Below, one piece after another: positions 1-9,159 of a stretch of DNA of 64,000 nucleotides; the stretch's first letter is position 1, and each line of letters starts with the position of its first letter. The stretch spans positions 4,464,001 to 4,528,000 of the forward strand of contig NZ_CP009279.1 in NCBI RefSeq assembly GCF_000758545.1, written 5' to 3'. Below the pieces are notes generated by a model that did not search any database, had not been told where the DNA came from, and saw nothing but the letters and a program-made list of their open reading frames with translations. The position numbers and the translations under genes were made by a program. The stretch is from Paenibacillus sp. FSL H7-0737 (GTDB taxonomy: Bacteria; Bacillota; Bacilli; Paenibacillales; Paenibacillaceae).

Positions 1-885
1 TAAACCAGCTGCTTCACGGCCCATGTCATGTGCAGGCTGACGGATAGTGGATAACGAAGGCGACAACAAGCTGCTGAGTGGGATATCATCGAATCCAATG
101 ATTTGGAGATCCTGTGGCACTCTTTTACCTAAGCGATGTGCTTCATGAATAACAGCTGTCGCCACGATATCATTACTGGCAATTACACCATCTGTATCTA
201 TATATTTATCAAACAACTCTACAGCCCATTGTTCCGCTTCCGTGTGGGAGAAGGATGAAGTCTGGATCACTTGATAAGTGATTCCCATTTCATCAAGTAC
301 TTCAATCGCACCTTGAAATCGATCTTGCGCCGGTTTAATATGCGCCGGTCCTTGCATAACTGTAATTTTGGTGCTTCCCCGTGCAATGATTTCTTGAGCA
401 GCAAGGCGTCCGCCTTTTCTGCCATCTGCATATACGGAGGGACTGTCATTAGAAGTACGGTCAAGAAATACAACCGGAATTTTCAAATTAGAATAAATAT
501 CTTTCTCGGGAAAATTGGTTGATGAGATCATGCCAATGACATTATTTTGGATAAAGGTTTGAATATAATCCAATTCCTTTTCCTCGTTCTCATCACTATT
601 ACCAAAGATTATTCGATAACCATGCTCCTGCATCCGATCTTCTATCCCACGTGCTAATTGCGGGAAGAATGGGTTCGTAATGTCAGGCAATAGAAGTCCT
701 ATTAATTTGGATTTCCGTTTATACAATGACCTTGCAACCTCATTAGGGGTATAATTCATTTCTTTGATAGCTGCCTCAACTTTTTTTCGAGTATCGATAT
801 TCACATAACCAGATTCATTTAACACCCTAGAAACGGTTGCTACCGACACTCCAGCTATTTTTGCAACATCTTTAATCGTCATCAT
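1..885 (-). CDS. LacI/GalR-family transcriptional regulator (C-terminus beyond window)
   Basis: This is a DNA-binding repressor of sugar or carbon metabolism genes. The N-terminus, read leftward from two adjacent ATG codons (885 and 882), gives MTIKDVAKIAGVSVATVSRVLN, the LacI helix-turn-helix (residues about 3-24) with the hinge region after it. A periplasmic-binding-protein-like sensor fold follows (GLLLPDITNPFF, then VFLDRT, then IGFDDIPLSSLLSPSLSTI). The frame is open to base 1, giving 295 codons; the family is usually about 330-340 residues, so roughly 40 residues lie outside. A palindromic operator sits just upstream, suggesting autoregulation. The effector cannot be read from the sequence; the gene it controls probably lies left of the window. 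Confidence 0.93.
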   Translation of the reverse strand, partial: MMTIKDVAKIAGVSVATVSRVLNESGYVNIDTRKKVEAAIKEMNYTPNEVARSLYKRKSKLIGLLLPDITNPFFPQLARGIEDRMQEHGYRIIFGNSDENEEKELDYIQTFIQNNVIGMISSTNFPEKDIYSNLKIPVVFLDRTSNDSPSVYADGRKGGRLAAQEIIARGSTKITVMQGPAHIKPAQDRFQGAIEVLDEMGITYQVIQTSSFSHTEAEQWAVELFDKYIDTDGVIASNDIVATAVIHEAHRLGKRVPQDLQIIGFDDIPLSSLLSPSLSTIRQPAHDMGREAAGL

Positions 886-906
886 GATTCATTTCATCCC
901 CCAATG

Positions 907-920
907 TGTAACCGGTTACA
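907..920. promoter_or_regulatory. LacI-type operator palindrome
   Basis: TGTAACCGGTTACA is a perfect 14-bp palindrome with the central CG typical of LacI-family operators. It lies 21 bp upstream of the LacI start codon, so it is the likely autoregulatory site. Binding is inferred. Confidence 0.6.
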
Positions 921-944
921 TGTATTACATTAATTAGATTATCA

Positions 945-959
945 TAAAACCGTTTTCAT
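945..959 (-). promoter_or_regulatory. cre-like site
   Basis: Read leftward, ATGAAAACGGTTTTA resembles the catabolite responsive element bound by CcpA, with one mismatch to the loose consensus. It is upstream of the LacI regulator and could place it under carbon catabolite control. It could equally be a second LacI-type operator. Confidence 0.3.
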
Positions 960-1025
960 TACAAATCTTTTTTCGTTCCAATATATAACAAAAGATATCG
1001 ATTGAACTCGATATCCTTAGTGAGG

Positions 1026-1421
1026 CTAATAAACCAGTTCACAATCATGGTGTTCCCAAACATCAAATAAATTACCATCCAGATCTTCAAATACAAAAAA
1101 CTTACCATACTCACCTTCGTCACTAATGTTTCCGACTTTCACATCTTCACAACTCAAATTGTTATGAAGTGATACGACATCATTAGTAAAGAAAGTGATC
1201 ACCCATCTTTTCTTATCCCTTACCTCGAACACAGCTCTTGAATCATGATCACTTTGTGTTAAACATAGGATCGGTCTATTCTCTCTAAATAAGCTTAGAT
1301 TGCCTTCTCTTCGATCCCTAATATTAAAACCAAAATGTTTCACAAACCAAGCTGCAGATTTCTCCAAGTCTTTTACTGGGATCACATTATATGCAATACC
1401 TAAAATTCTTCCAACCTCCAT
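1026..1421 (-). CDS. VOC-family (glyoxalase/bleomycin resistance-like) protein
   Basis: This 131-residue protein has one vicinal oxygen chelate domain: two beta-alpha-beta-beta-beta modules, the first around YNVIPVKDLEKSAAWFVKHFGF (residues about 10-32) and the second ending FFVFEDLDGNLFDVWEH (about 107-125). Family members are metal-dependent lyases, isomerases or dioxygenases, or binding proteins for antibiotics. Here the terminal DLDGNLFDVWEH supplies the usual Glu position, but the first strand lacks the expected His, so a metal site is uncertain. The ATG follows an AAGGAGG site. It is probably cytoplasmic. The substrate is unknown, and it may form a two-gene unit with neighbours only loosely. 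Confidence 0.8.
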   Translation of the reverse strand: MEVGRILGIAYNVIPVKDLEKSAAWFVKHFGFNIRDRREGNLSLFRENRPILCLTQSDHDSRAVFEVRDKKRWVITFFTNDVVSLHNNLSCEDVKVGNISDEGEYGKFFVFEDLDGNLFDVWEHHDCELVY

Positions 1422-1463
1422 CCAATACCTCCTTGACCTTAGACTTTTATCTACTAAAGATCT

Positions 1464-1940
1464 CTAAAGACTTTTATCAGCAAATCGATTTAATAGTTTG
1501 ATTGTATTAAAATGCATCCCTTCATGGTAAAGCGTGAAATTTATGAATTCTCCGATTGTATTTAAGGTTAATCCACTTCCGGTTGTAAGCGGTGTTGCTT
1601 GCTCACTTAAGCGATTGTGCATTGCTTCCTGAATACGTTTGGGTTGCTCCGAAAGCATCTTAATTAACACTTCAAGTGTTGGTGGTTTCTCGCTCCACTC
1701 TGCAGGTTTAGTACCTTTTGCAAATAATCGTTCAAAGCTTTCCGGCAATTGCATAAGCTCCCTAGCGGAATGAAAAGCGAACTTCTCTTGCACCAAATAA
1801 ATATGTCCCAAGTTCCATCTAATGTTGTTATTAAGGCCCTGTGGAATGATATCTAGTAGTTCCTCGGAAAGTTCTTCAACTGCACGAACAGTAACACTAC
1901 GTACAAATTCAATTTGTTTGAACACGATTTGCTCCATCAT
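1464..1940 (-). CDS. DinB-like (DinB_2 superfamily) protein
   Basis: This 158-residue protein is predicted as a four-helix bundle of the DinB/YfiT type. N-terminal helix VRSVTVRAVEELSEELLDIIPQG, the motif NNNIRWNLGHIYLVQEKF with a candidate metal-ligand His, and the C-terminal FTLYHEGMHFNTIKLLNRF with further His residues fit the three-His metal site of this family. Members include thiol-dependent metalloenzymes and many proteins of unknown role. GGAGGGG precedes two consecutive ATG codons. It faces the same way as the VOC gene, 42 bp away, so the two may be cotranscribed. The substrate is not known. Confidence 0.78.
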   Translation of the reverse strand: MMEQIVFKQIEFVRSVTVRAVEELSEELLDIIPQGLNNNIRWNLGHIYLVQEKFAFHSARELMQLPESFERLFAKGTKPAEWSEKPPTLEVLIKMLSEQPKRIQEAMHNRLSEQATPLTTGSGLTLNTIGEFINFTLYHEGMHFNTIKLLNRFADKSL

Positions 1941-2123
1941 AGCCCCTCCTATTTTTTATCCATAGTTTACCATGCACGACAACCGAATCCCAGCAGTTAG
2001 TACGAATTGTAAAATATCCCTTTACAAAAGAAAACGAATGGTTTATTTTAACATTAAGTAATTATTAAATATTACTCGTATTATCCCAACATTTAAATTC
2101 TATAGCAATAAATATCGGAGGTT

Positions 2124-3251
2124 ATGATGGAAGATAACATGAAAGATACCTTACTATCGAACATAAAATTTGCGTACAACGAAGCTTTGGAATTCATTGT
2201 TTCTATGGGAATGATTGCTTGTGAAGAGCAGTTGCTTAAGGCAGCAGAGGATTACAAACTTGAAATGGACCCACAAGTGTTGTCTTATCATAAAGATGCA
2301 CGAGCACGGTTGTCACCTCACTCCTACCGAGAACTTCAGTTTTTTTTCCAGTACAACTTTTTTCATAAAGCACTCGATTTTGCTTTCTATGAATCCATTT
2401 GCACCTGTCCAGAACCACAAACAGCTGAAGCATGGATAAATCGACTGGAAAAGAGTCCTGCAGAAAAGGTAGTCGCTGAAATGGTATATGGTGTGTATTA
2501 CGATAAATTAGATGAGTTGCTAGAAGGAAACGATTGGGAAATCGTCAAGAAGGATACCCGCTTAATGGCTGAGCTTGTGGCAAGAACAAAACCACAGCTG
2601 GATGTGATTGAAGCGCAGGGGCCATTACTAGAGTGTCTTGCTTATCCCGAAGAAACTAAGCTACGTTATATGCAGCTCTTAAACCAGTTCTACAAGGATG
2701 TCTTTTCACTTTGGAAAGAGGAGTTAAAAAGGGAGTCTGAACAAGCCTCTCAGCGTTATGAAGGTTTGTTCCTAGCGAATCCTGAAAGATTCATTCGTGA
2801 TATCAACAAAAATGAACCTGCAGTTTATGATGTTCCCACTACTTTTCATGTCAGCTTTTTCTCACAAGTTGGGAATCATGTTCTCTTCTTTTACGCAGGA
2901 AGTTCCCGTATCGCTTGGGTTATATTCGGCATTTTTAATGATCATGTATTCGGACCAGCTGCTGATCGAGAGAAAACTGAACTTTTTTTAAAAGCATTCT
3001 CGGATAAACGACGTTTAGACTTCTTGCTGCTCTTAAGGAATCGCCCTCACTATGGACAAGAAATTGCATCAGCACTTGGCATAACGCCCGCGGCAGTAAC
3101 TTATCATGCCAACTTCCTATTCTTTTTAGATCTTATCGAACTAAAAAGAACCGACCATCGATTATATTACCATCTTCGAATGGATAAATTGAGAGAATTA
3201 CTTGCCGTCACCACAAAAGTAATGCTCGATGAGGAACCTCCTATCTTTTAA
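2124..3251 (+). CDS. ArsR-type winged-helix transcriptional regulator
   Basis: This 375-residue protein carries a C-terminal ArsR-like winged helix at about 285-350 (LDFLLLLRNRPHYGQEIASALGITPAAVTYHANFL, then a wing ending HRLYYHLRMDKL). The long N-terminal part, about 280 residues, has no motif I recognise and may be a ligand-sensing domain. GGAGG lies 2 bp before the first ATG and 5 bp before a second ATG (2127), which may be the true start. It is followed at 41 bp by two ABC exporter subunits on the same strand, so it probably controls that operon. The architecture is longer than classic ArsR proteins (about 100 residues). The inducer is unknown. Confidence 0.8.
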   Translation: MMEDNMKDTLLSNIKFAYNEALEFIVSMGMIACEEQLLKAAEDYKLEMDPQVLSYHKDARARLSPHSYRELQFFFQYNFFHKALDFAFYESICTCPEPQTAEAWINRLEKSPAEKVVAEMVYGVYYDKLDELLEGNDWEIVKKDTRLMAELVARTKPQLDVIEAQGPLLECLAYPEETKLRYMQLLNQFYKDVFSLWKEELKRESEQASQRYEGLFLANPERFIRDINKNEPAVYDVPTTFHVSFFSQVGNHVLFFYAGSSRIAWVIFGIFNDHVFGPAADREKTELFLKAFSDKRRLDFLLLLRNRPHYGQEIASALGITPAAVTYHANFLFFLDLIELKRTDHRLYYHLRMDKLRELLAVTTKVMLDEEPPIF

Positions 3252-3292
3252 GTGAACCAGAGCAATTAAAACCATAGTGGGGAGGGTCTAAA

Positions 3293-5134
3293 TTGAATGG
3301 ATCTACAAACATAGAAGCAGACTCGATCAAAAAATCCAAAGTAGTTTCTAACACTTTTATGCGTTTACTGAAACTTGGAAAACCCTATTTAGGCTGGTAC
3401 CTCATATTATGTCTCTTAGCTGCCGTCGTTTCCCTTTCAACAGTTGGGATAGCCGAATCTTTACGACGTATAATCAACGCTGCTACGAATCAGAACATGT
3501 CCTTTTTAATGTCTGGTGCTATCTTTGCTCTAATAATCGTTATTGTAGATGCTTTAGCCAGCTTCTTTTTGACTTACTTATCAGGTGTGCTTGAATTCAA
3601 GTCGACCTCCAAGCTTCAGGTATCACTGCTAGCTAGATTATTAAACGTACAGATGAAGGATTTGGATCGTTATCATTCTGGTGATCTCATTAGTCGTATC
3701 AATGATTCTGCCCCAGCTGCTCAGCAAGGTATCAATCAGAAGACCATTGAACTATTCAGTAATCTGATGCAAATTACATTTCTCCTAACTTATCTGCTCT
3801 CACTCCAATATGTCTTAACGCTCGGAACTATATTGATTTGCTCGCTTGTTCCACTTGTGATGATTCCCTTCACTTCCCGCCTACGTTCCATGCACGAGCA
3901 AAGACAGCAAATTGAAACCGCTCAACAAATGTTTATTCAAGATACGATACAGGGTGCTGAGGTTGTGCGTGCCTTCTCCCTTGCACCTAAGCTGCATAAT
4001 CAATTCACACAACGTGTTAGGCAATATTTCAACATTCATTTACCTGTCACACGCTTAGAAGCTGTGGGCTATAATATGCCCTTTGCCGTTATTCTTAGTG
4101 GATTGCTATATGTTCTCTCCTACGGCGGATATCTAGTTATCCAAGGGAGATTGGATGTGGGTGCAGTGGCGGCATTTCTGATTTGTTTCGAGCAAATTAC
4201 AAACCCTGTATCAAAGCTGGCTAATCTATGGACAGAATTACAAGCCTCGCTGGCGCAAGGTAAACGATTGTTTGAAGTCCTTGATTTACCAGAAGAAGAC
4301 GCAAGCCTTGAATGTAATCAGGAAGATTCTCATAAAGAAACGCCGATGAATAACAACCAAGCAATTAGTGGCTTGTACCCTATCACCTTTGAGAATGTAG
4401 GTTTTCTTTATGGTAATCATCAAGTATTAACTAACGTAAATCTAACCATAGAACCAGGTAAAGTAACTGCGTTTGCCGGTCCTAGTGGCAGTGGAAAAAG
4501 CACCCTCCTTCAATTAATACTCGCAACCTATGAACCTAATGAAGGGGTCATCCAATCTGGTAAGTTGCCGTTAAGCAGCATTCCCCCTCGGTCTTGGCGC
4601 AATCATTTGGCTTATGTTTCTCAAGAGCCTTATCTGTTCACTGGAACCCTATATGAAAATATTGCATGGGGAAGACCTGACGCAACCTATGAAGAAATTA
4701 TTAAAGCAGCAAAAAGTGCGGGGATACATGAATTTATTATGAGAACCCCCCTTCAATATCAGACTTCCATTGGGGAACGGGGCCATACCTTATCTGGCGG
4801 TGAAAGGCAGCGGCTATCTATTGCCAGAGCGTTTGTCCGAGCGCCTAAGCTTCTCCTTCTTGATGAACCCACAGCTGCACTTGATAGCCATAATGAGGAG
4901 ATTGTCGGCCAGGCCCTGCAAGAACTCATGCATGATCGTACAACGGTTGTTATCGCACATAGATTATCTACCATCAGAAATGCAGATCACATTTATTATA
5001 TGGAAGCGGGTTCTATTGTTGAAGCTGGGACTCATCTGGAGTTAATGACTTTACAAGGACGGTATTACAATATGGTTGAGACCTCAATGAAGAAGGCTGA
5101 TATTTCTGCTCTGGTCAGGGAGGTAGAGATATGA
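3293..5134 (+). CDS. ABC exporter subunit, fused permease and ATPase (heterodimer half 1)
   Basis: This 613-residue type IV (ABCB-like) exporter half has a six-helix membrane domain at about 30-325 and a nucleotide-binding domain at about 365-600. Visible motifs are Walker A GPSGSGKST, Q-loop YVSQEPYLF, signature LSGGERQR, Walker B LLLLDEPTAALD and the switch His in IAHRLS. The start is TTG at 3293, 6 bp after GGGGAGGG. It overlaps the next ABC half by ATGA, implying coupled translation and a heterodimer of the BmrCD/LmrCD kind. Unlike many heterodimeric exporters, the Walker B Glu is kept. The likely role is drug or peptide export across the membrane; the substrate is not readable. Confidence 0.9.
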   Translation: MNGSTNIEADSIKKSKVVSNTFMRLLKLGKPYLGWYLILCLLAAVVSLSTVGIAESLRRIINAATNQNMSFLMSGAIFALIIVIVDALASFFLTYLSGVLEFKSTSKLQVSLLARLLNVQMKDLDRYHSGDLISRINDSAPAAQQGINQKTIELFSNLMQITFLLTYLLSLQYVLTLGTILICSLVPLVMIPFTSRLRSMHEQRQQIETAQQMFIQDTIQGAEVVRAFSLAPKLHNQFTQRVRQYFNIHLPVTRLEAVGYNMPFAVILSGLLYVLSYGGYLVIQGRLDVGAVAAFLICFEQITNPVSKLANLWTELQASLAQGKRLFEVLDLPEEDASLECNQEDSHKETPMNNNQAISGLYPITFENVGFLYGNHQVLTNVNLTIEPGKVTAFAGPSGSGKSTLLQLILATYEPNEGVIQSGKLPLSSIPPRSWRNHLAYVSQEPYLFTGTLYENIAWGRPDATYEEIIKAAKSAGIHEFIMRTPLQYQTSIGERGHTLSGGERQRLSIARAFVRAPKLLLLDEPTAALDSHNEEIVGQALQELMHDRTTVVIAHRLSTIRNADHIYYMEAGSIVEAGTHLELMTLQGRYYNMVETSMKKADISALVREVEI

Positions 5135-6960
5135 ATGAGATGGAATCCAAGAATCTTAAACTGGGGTATGTTCTGCGTAGATTAATCTCTTACGCTAGCC
5201 CTTATCGAATTGGATTTATTGTGGCTGTTCTCCTTCTCTCTGCTAAGCTTGTAATGGACATAGGATTTGCAGCCATTCAGCAAGTATTTATTGATACGAT
5301 CAACAACGCCAATATGAATGCATTAACACGTATAACTGTAATCTGTGCCATTGCTTGTGTCATCATTATCTGCTGTCTTATGGTGCAGCATTACTTCCGT
5401 TTTGTTATGCAAAGTCGGATGGCTTGGGATATTCGTGCGAAGCTGTTTGACAAAAGTCACCGACTTCCATTCCGTTACCTTCAGTCGATGCATTCAGGTG
5501 ATTTGACTTCGCGTAACACTAAGGATGCAGGGATGGCCATGGGGATGATAAACAGCATCGTATACGATCTAGGCTATAATCTACTTCTCTGTTTCATTTC
5601 CTTTCTATATTTGGCTAAAATGGATGTCTGGATCGCCCTGTTAGCTCTTGGATCAGGTCCCCTTGTTTTTCTGTCCGGACGTTTCTTTGATCGCAGATTA
5701 CGAAAATTATCTACTCAAATATATGCAAAAGAGGCGGAATTGCGAGGAATCTTACAAGAAACGCTTCAAGGAATGAAGGTCGTCAGAGCCTTTTCGCTTG
5801 AAGAAACTCTCTTAAATAAATATGCGTTGGAACGTGAGAAGTTAAGAAGAATGCAGCTGCGAAAATCGCTTCTAAATGGTCTCTTATGGCAATCTTCTGC
5901 CTTTATCAACAATCTCGTAATGGTGACATGCGCCGCTTTAATTGCGTTATCAGCTCTAAGTGGCGGAACATCAGCAGGTGAAGTACTCGCTTTTATTATT
6001 TTGATGGGTAGGGTTCAATGGCCTTTTGTCCATATGTCTCAAACATGGGGAGGTGTCCAGGAGGCTTTAGGTGCAGCTGACCGCGTATTCGCTATACTTG
6101 ATGCACCGGATGAAGGAGCTACTCATCCTTTGCCAGAATCCAGCTCATCAACATTTGCTTCCGTAGAGGTAGCTGCATTACAAATAGAGGATGTCCACTA
6201 CAACTATTCGGGTAAACCGGATAATGAAGCCTCCCTATTTACAGGGCTTAATATTCATATACAACATGGAGAAACTATCGCAGTAGTCGGGCCAAGCGGG
6301 TCAGGGAAGACGACGCTCGTTCGATTATGTAATGGACTTTATGAGCCTACTGCAGGAAGCATCACGGTTTATGGAAAGTCTGTACATGATAAGCTTGAAG
6401 AAGCACGCGCAATGATTACCTATGTTCCCCAAACCCCTTATTTGTTCTCAGGAACTATACGAGACAATATCGCCTTCAGTTCTAGTACAGCTAGCGAAGA
6501 GGATATTCGAGAAGCCGCTCGGCTCGCAGGTGCAGAAGAGTTTATTACGAAGATGCCCCATGGTTATGACACTATCCTAGGTGAACATGGATCGACTTTA
6601 TCTGGTGGACAAAGACAACGCATAGCCATTGCCAGAGCTTTTCTTCGTGATGCTCCACTCCTTCTTCTAGATGAAGCAACTTCCGCACTCGATAACGAAT
6701 CTGAGCGAATGATTCAGCAATCGCTTGATTTGTTAATGAAGAATCGAACCACATTGGTTATTGCACACAGACTATCCACCATACGTGAAGCATCTAGAAT
6801 TATCGTGTTAAATCAGGGTTCGATTGTTGAGGAAGGTACACATGATTCCTTATTAGAAATGAATGGGCTATACTCACAATTATATAACATTCAATTTAAA
6901 TCTTCTGAAGCAGAAGACATTAGTGCACCTGAGTTGCTTCAATTACATTCCAACCTTTGA
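5131..6960 (+). CDS. ABC exporter subunit, fused permease and ATPase (heterodimer half 2)
   Basis: This 609-residue partner of the preceding half-transporter has a membrane domain at about 20-320 and an ATPase domain at about 345-590. It shows Walker A GPSGSGKTT, YVPQTPYLF, signature LSGGQRQR, Walker B LLLLDEATSALD and IAHRLS. Both subunits have consensus catalytic Glu residues, so two active ATP sites are possible. The start ATG overlaps the preceding stop (ATGA) and is preceded by a GGGAGG site inside that gene. The ArsR-type regulator directly upstream suggests inducible expression. The substrate remains unknown. Confidence 0.9.
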   Translation: MNEMESKNLKLGYVLRRLISYASPYRIGFIVAVLLLSAKLVMDIGFAAIQQVFIDTINNANMNALTRITVICAIACVIIICCLMVQHYFRFVMQSRMAWDIRAKLFDKSHRLPFRYLQSMHSGDLTSRNTKDAGMAMGMINSIVYDLGYNLLLCFISFLYLAKMDVWIALLALGSGPLVFLSGRFFDRRLRKLSTQIYAKEAELRGILQETLQGMKVVRAFSLEETLLNKYALEREKLRRMQLRKSLLNGLLWQSSAFINNLVMVTCAALIALSALSGGTSAGEVLAFIILMGRVQWPFVHMSQTWGGVQEALGAADRVFAILDAPDEGATHPLPESSSSTFASVEVAALQIEDVHYNYSGKPDNEASLFTGLNIHIQHGETIAVVGPSGSGKTTLVRLCNGLYEPTAGSITVYGKSVHDKLEEARAMITYVPQTPYLFSGTIRDNIAFSSSTASEEDIREAARLAGAEEFITKMPHGYDTILGEHGSTLSGGQRQRIAIARAFLRDAPLLLLDEATSALDNESERMIQQSLDLLMKNRTTLVIAHRLSTIREASRIIVLNQGSIVEEGTHDSLLEMNGLYSQLYNIQFKSSEAEDISAPELLQLHSNL

Positions 6961-6968
6961 TCTCAGTT

Positions 6969-7019
6969 CAATGCATACATCGTAATTCATAAGTTATTTT
7001 AATTAAGGTGTATGCGTTG
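6969..7019. terminator. Possible hairpin between convergent genes
   Basis: CAATGCATACA (6969-6979) pairs with TGTATGCGTTG (7009-7019) with one G-U pair and a 29-nt loop. It overlaps the last codons of the LysR gene. There is no clear T-run, so termination is uncertain. Confidence 0.3.
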
Positions 7020-7938
7020 GAATCGAGTATAAATTATCCTCTTCTTTTAATCGTTTCATGACGAGCTTAATAAATGACTGGATATAGCTTTCTTGAAGCT
7101 CTTTCTTTCTGTGGCTCATCCATATCGAATGCTTAGAGACTACATTTTCCACTTCGACCTTGGCTAACATACCCTGATCAAGATAAGGCTTTGCTAACAA
7201 CGCAGATACAAAGCTAATCCCATAACCGGCAATCACGGCTTGAATAACCTCATTTACTCCATTAAATTGCAGTTCGATCTTCGGTTGTTGTATCTTTCTT
7301 TCTTCACATAATTGTACAATTCTCTCTCTGGCTGCACTACCTTCCTCCCTCATAATAAATGCCTCAGCCATCACTTCCTCAAAGCTAACCTCCTGCTTGG
7401 CTAAAGAATGATTTGAAGAAACTACGAACACATACTCGTCCTTGTACAACTCACGATGTTCGAACACCCCTGTATGATGAGAAGGAAACGCCATATCACT
7501 ATAAATCGCCACGTCTGCTTCAAAGTTATTTAATTGTTCCATGACTTCATGAGAATTTGCAGTAGAGATCTGAATTTTAACCTCCGGAAAAGATTGTTTG
7601 TATAATGATGCCCACCGGGGGATGAGTATGCTTGTGGCCAGGTAATTGCCTGCAATCCGAATATGGCCCGCAGGAAATTTATGATAATCCTCAATAATCT
7701 GCTGTACCTGTTCACCCATAGCAAATAACTTTTCAAGTGGTTCGATCAGTTTTCTCCCAATCGGTGTTAGCACCATTCTCTTTCCTATGACCTCTAATAA
7801 TACGATATTATTCTCCCGTTCAAATTTGCGGATCTGCGCTGATATAGCGGGTTGACTAATGTGCAAACGTTCGGAGGCTTTGGTCACACTCCCTGTTATC
7901 GCAACATAATAAAACAATTTTAATACATGATAGTTCAT
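7003..7938 (-). CDS. LysR-family transcriptional regulator
   Basis: This 311-residue regulator has an N-terminal winged helix-turn-helix (residues 1-60: LKLFYYVAITGSVTKASERL then ISQPAISAQIRKFE) and a two-lobed effector-binding domain from about residue 90 (HIRIAGNYLATSILIPRW, then EVIQAVIAGYGISFVSALLA). It resembles the CysL/YwfK class that often controls sulfur or amino acid genes, but this is only a similarity. It is divergent from the histidine phosphatase gene across a 155-bp AT-rich gap that should contain both promoters, so that gene is a possible target. Confidence 0.9.
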   Translation of the reverse strand: MNYHVLKLFYYVAITGSVTKASERLHISQPAISAQIRKFERENNIVLLEVIGKRMVLTPIGRKLIEPLEKLFAMGEQVQQIIEDYHKFPAGHIRIAGNYLATSILIPRWASLYKQSFPEVKIQISTANSHEVMEQLNNFEADVAIYSDMAFPSHHTGVFEHRELYKDEYVFVVSSNHSLAKQEVSFEEVMAEAFIMREEGSAARERIVQLCEERKIQQPKIELQFNGVNEVIQAVIAGYGISFVSALLAKPYLDQGMLAKVEVENVVSKHSIWMSHRKKELQESYIQSFIKLVMKRLKEEDNLYSIPTHTP

Positions 7939-8093
7939 TCTGATTTCTTCCTAACTATATAAAATAAAATCATATTTAACGGACCTTCGGCTTTCTTATT
8001 ATAACTATACATTATGAATATTAACTATTATATATTGTTTATTTATAATTATTTATCTTATACTTACAACTATTCAAAAGGGAGGTTTCGTTA

Positions 8094-8711
8094 ATGAAGG
8101 AGACAGTATTATTTCTAACCCGTCACGGGCAGACCGAATGGAATTTGCAGAAAAGAATGCAAGGACATCAAAATTCAGCGTTAACAACCTTGGGTGAACA
8201 GCAAGCGGAATGGTTGAGAGAACGTTTGGAAGGTGAGAATTTAGGAGCCATTTATTCTAGTACTAGTCCAAGAGCATTGCATACTGCGCAGATTTTACGA
8301 GGAAATCGGAGTTTACCGATTCAACAGCAAGCTTCATTAATGGAAATTAACATGGGCATTTGGGAAGGAATGAACACAGATCAGATTGAACAAGAATATC
8401 CATTACAGTACACCCATTTTTTCACCAGACCTGATCTTTTTATTCCTCTAGCCCCAGGTGAGACCTATAGTCAGCTTGAACAAAGAGTAACGCCGACTAT
8501 TGAGCGTATCATTAACGATAATGAAGGACATGAGGTACTTATTGTCACGCATCGGATGACCCTGAAAGTCATTATGGCTCATTTTCTCAATAAATCATTG
8601 CAGGAATTAGGGGAACTACCGGATATTCTCTCTACAGCATTGTGTAAAGTAACCCTAACTGACAACAATACAACTATCGATCTGTACGGCGATACTTCAC
8701 ATTATCAATAA
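8094..8711 (+). CDS. Histidine phosphatase (phosphoglycerate mutase-like) family protein
   Basis: This 205-residue cytoplasmic phosphatase belongs to branch 1 of the histidine phosphatase superfamily. The catalytic motif TRHGQTEWN is at residues 9-17, and the second core His is in LIVTHRMTL near residue 149. The mid-region MEINMGIWEGM supplies the usual acid. Family members act on phosphoglycerate, alpha-ribazole phosphate, fructose bisphosphate or other small phosphate esters, and the exact substrate cannot be assigned. AGGGAGG precedes the ATG. A bidirectional terminator follows. Confidence 0.9.
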   Translation: MKETVLFLTRHGQTEWNLQKRMQGHQNSALTTLGEQQAEWLRERLEGENLGAIYSSTSPRALHTAQILRGNRSLPIQQQASLMEINMGIWEGMNTDQIEQEYPLQYTHFFTRPDLFIPLAPGETYSQLEQRVTPTIERIINDNEGHEVLIVTHRMTLKVIMAHFLNKSLQELGELPDILSTALCKVTLTDNNTTIDLYGDTSHYQ

Positions 8712-8727
8712 ATCCTTCTCAAAAATA

Positions 8728-8764
8728 AAAAAGGAAACTCCGATTTAAATGGGGTTCCCTTTTT
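8728..8764. terminator. Bidirectional Rho-independent terminator
   Basis: The arms AAAAGGAAACTCC and GGGGTTCCCTTTT flank a 9-nt loop, with A-runs and T-runs on both sides. It serves the phosphatase gene and the convergent small gene. Confidence 0.75.
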
Positions 8765-8775
8765 AGACTTCAATT

Positions 8776-9021
8776 TTAAATTTCCACACTTTTGATTGTA
8801 AAGCTGCGGACCTTCATCCATTTTCCTGAAATAAATTCGTCAATTGTTTTCGTCTTCGGTCTAACACAAAAACGATGCTTGCTCCCTTTATCAAAACCAA
8901 CTGCTTCAAAAATCAGGCCGTCACCTATTTGCTCCTTAAAGAACACTTGCTTAAGTCCCAATCTATTTAACATTTCAAGCTTTACACTTTCGATATATGT
9001 GCGTGAATACTCCTTAGACAT
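8776..9021 (-). CDS. Hypothetical small protein, 81 residues
   Basis: I do not recognise this protein. It is 81 residues long, basic, with no signal peptide or membrane segment, and begins MSKEYSRTYIESVKLEMLNRLG. The middle reads as alternating beta strands (GDGLIFEAVGFD, KHRFCVRPKTKTIDEF). The ATG follows a GGAGG-type site (CTAGGAGGAAC). It stands alone between two terminators, which supports a real monocistronic gene. Confidence 0.6.
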   Translation of the reverse strand: MSKEYSRTYIESVKLEMLNRLGLKQVFFKEQIGDGLIFEAVGFDKGSKHRFCVRPKTKTIDEFISGKWMKVRSFTIKSVEI

Positions 9022-9107
9022 ATGTGTTCCTCCTAGTAGTGGTAGTAATATTATAAGTTCAATATTAAGAAAATCAACCGAAGATCACATAATCACAAAA
9101 AGAAAAA

Positions 9108-9134
9108 AGCCAACCCATAGTCTATGGATTGGCT
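9108..9134 (-). terminator. Rho-independent terminator of the lipoprotein gene
   Basis: Read leftward, AGCCAATCCATAG pairs with CTATGGGTTGGCT and is followed by TTTTTTCT. It lies 26 bp after the lipoprotein stop codon. Confidence 0.8.
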
Positions 9135-9159
9135 TCTACTGTATAAGTTGATTACGAAA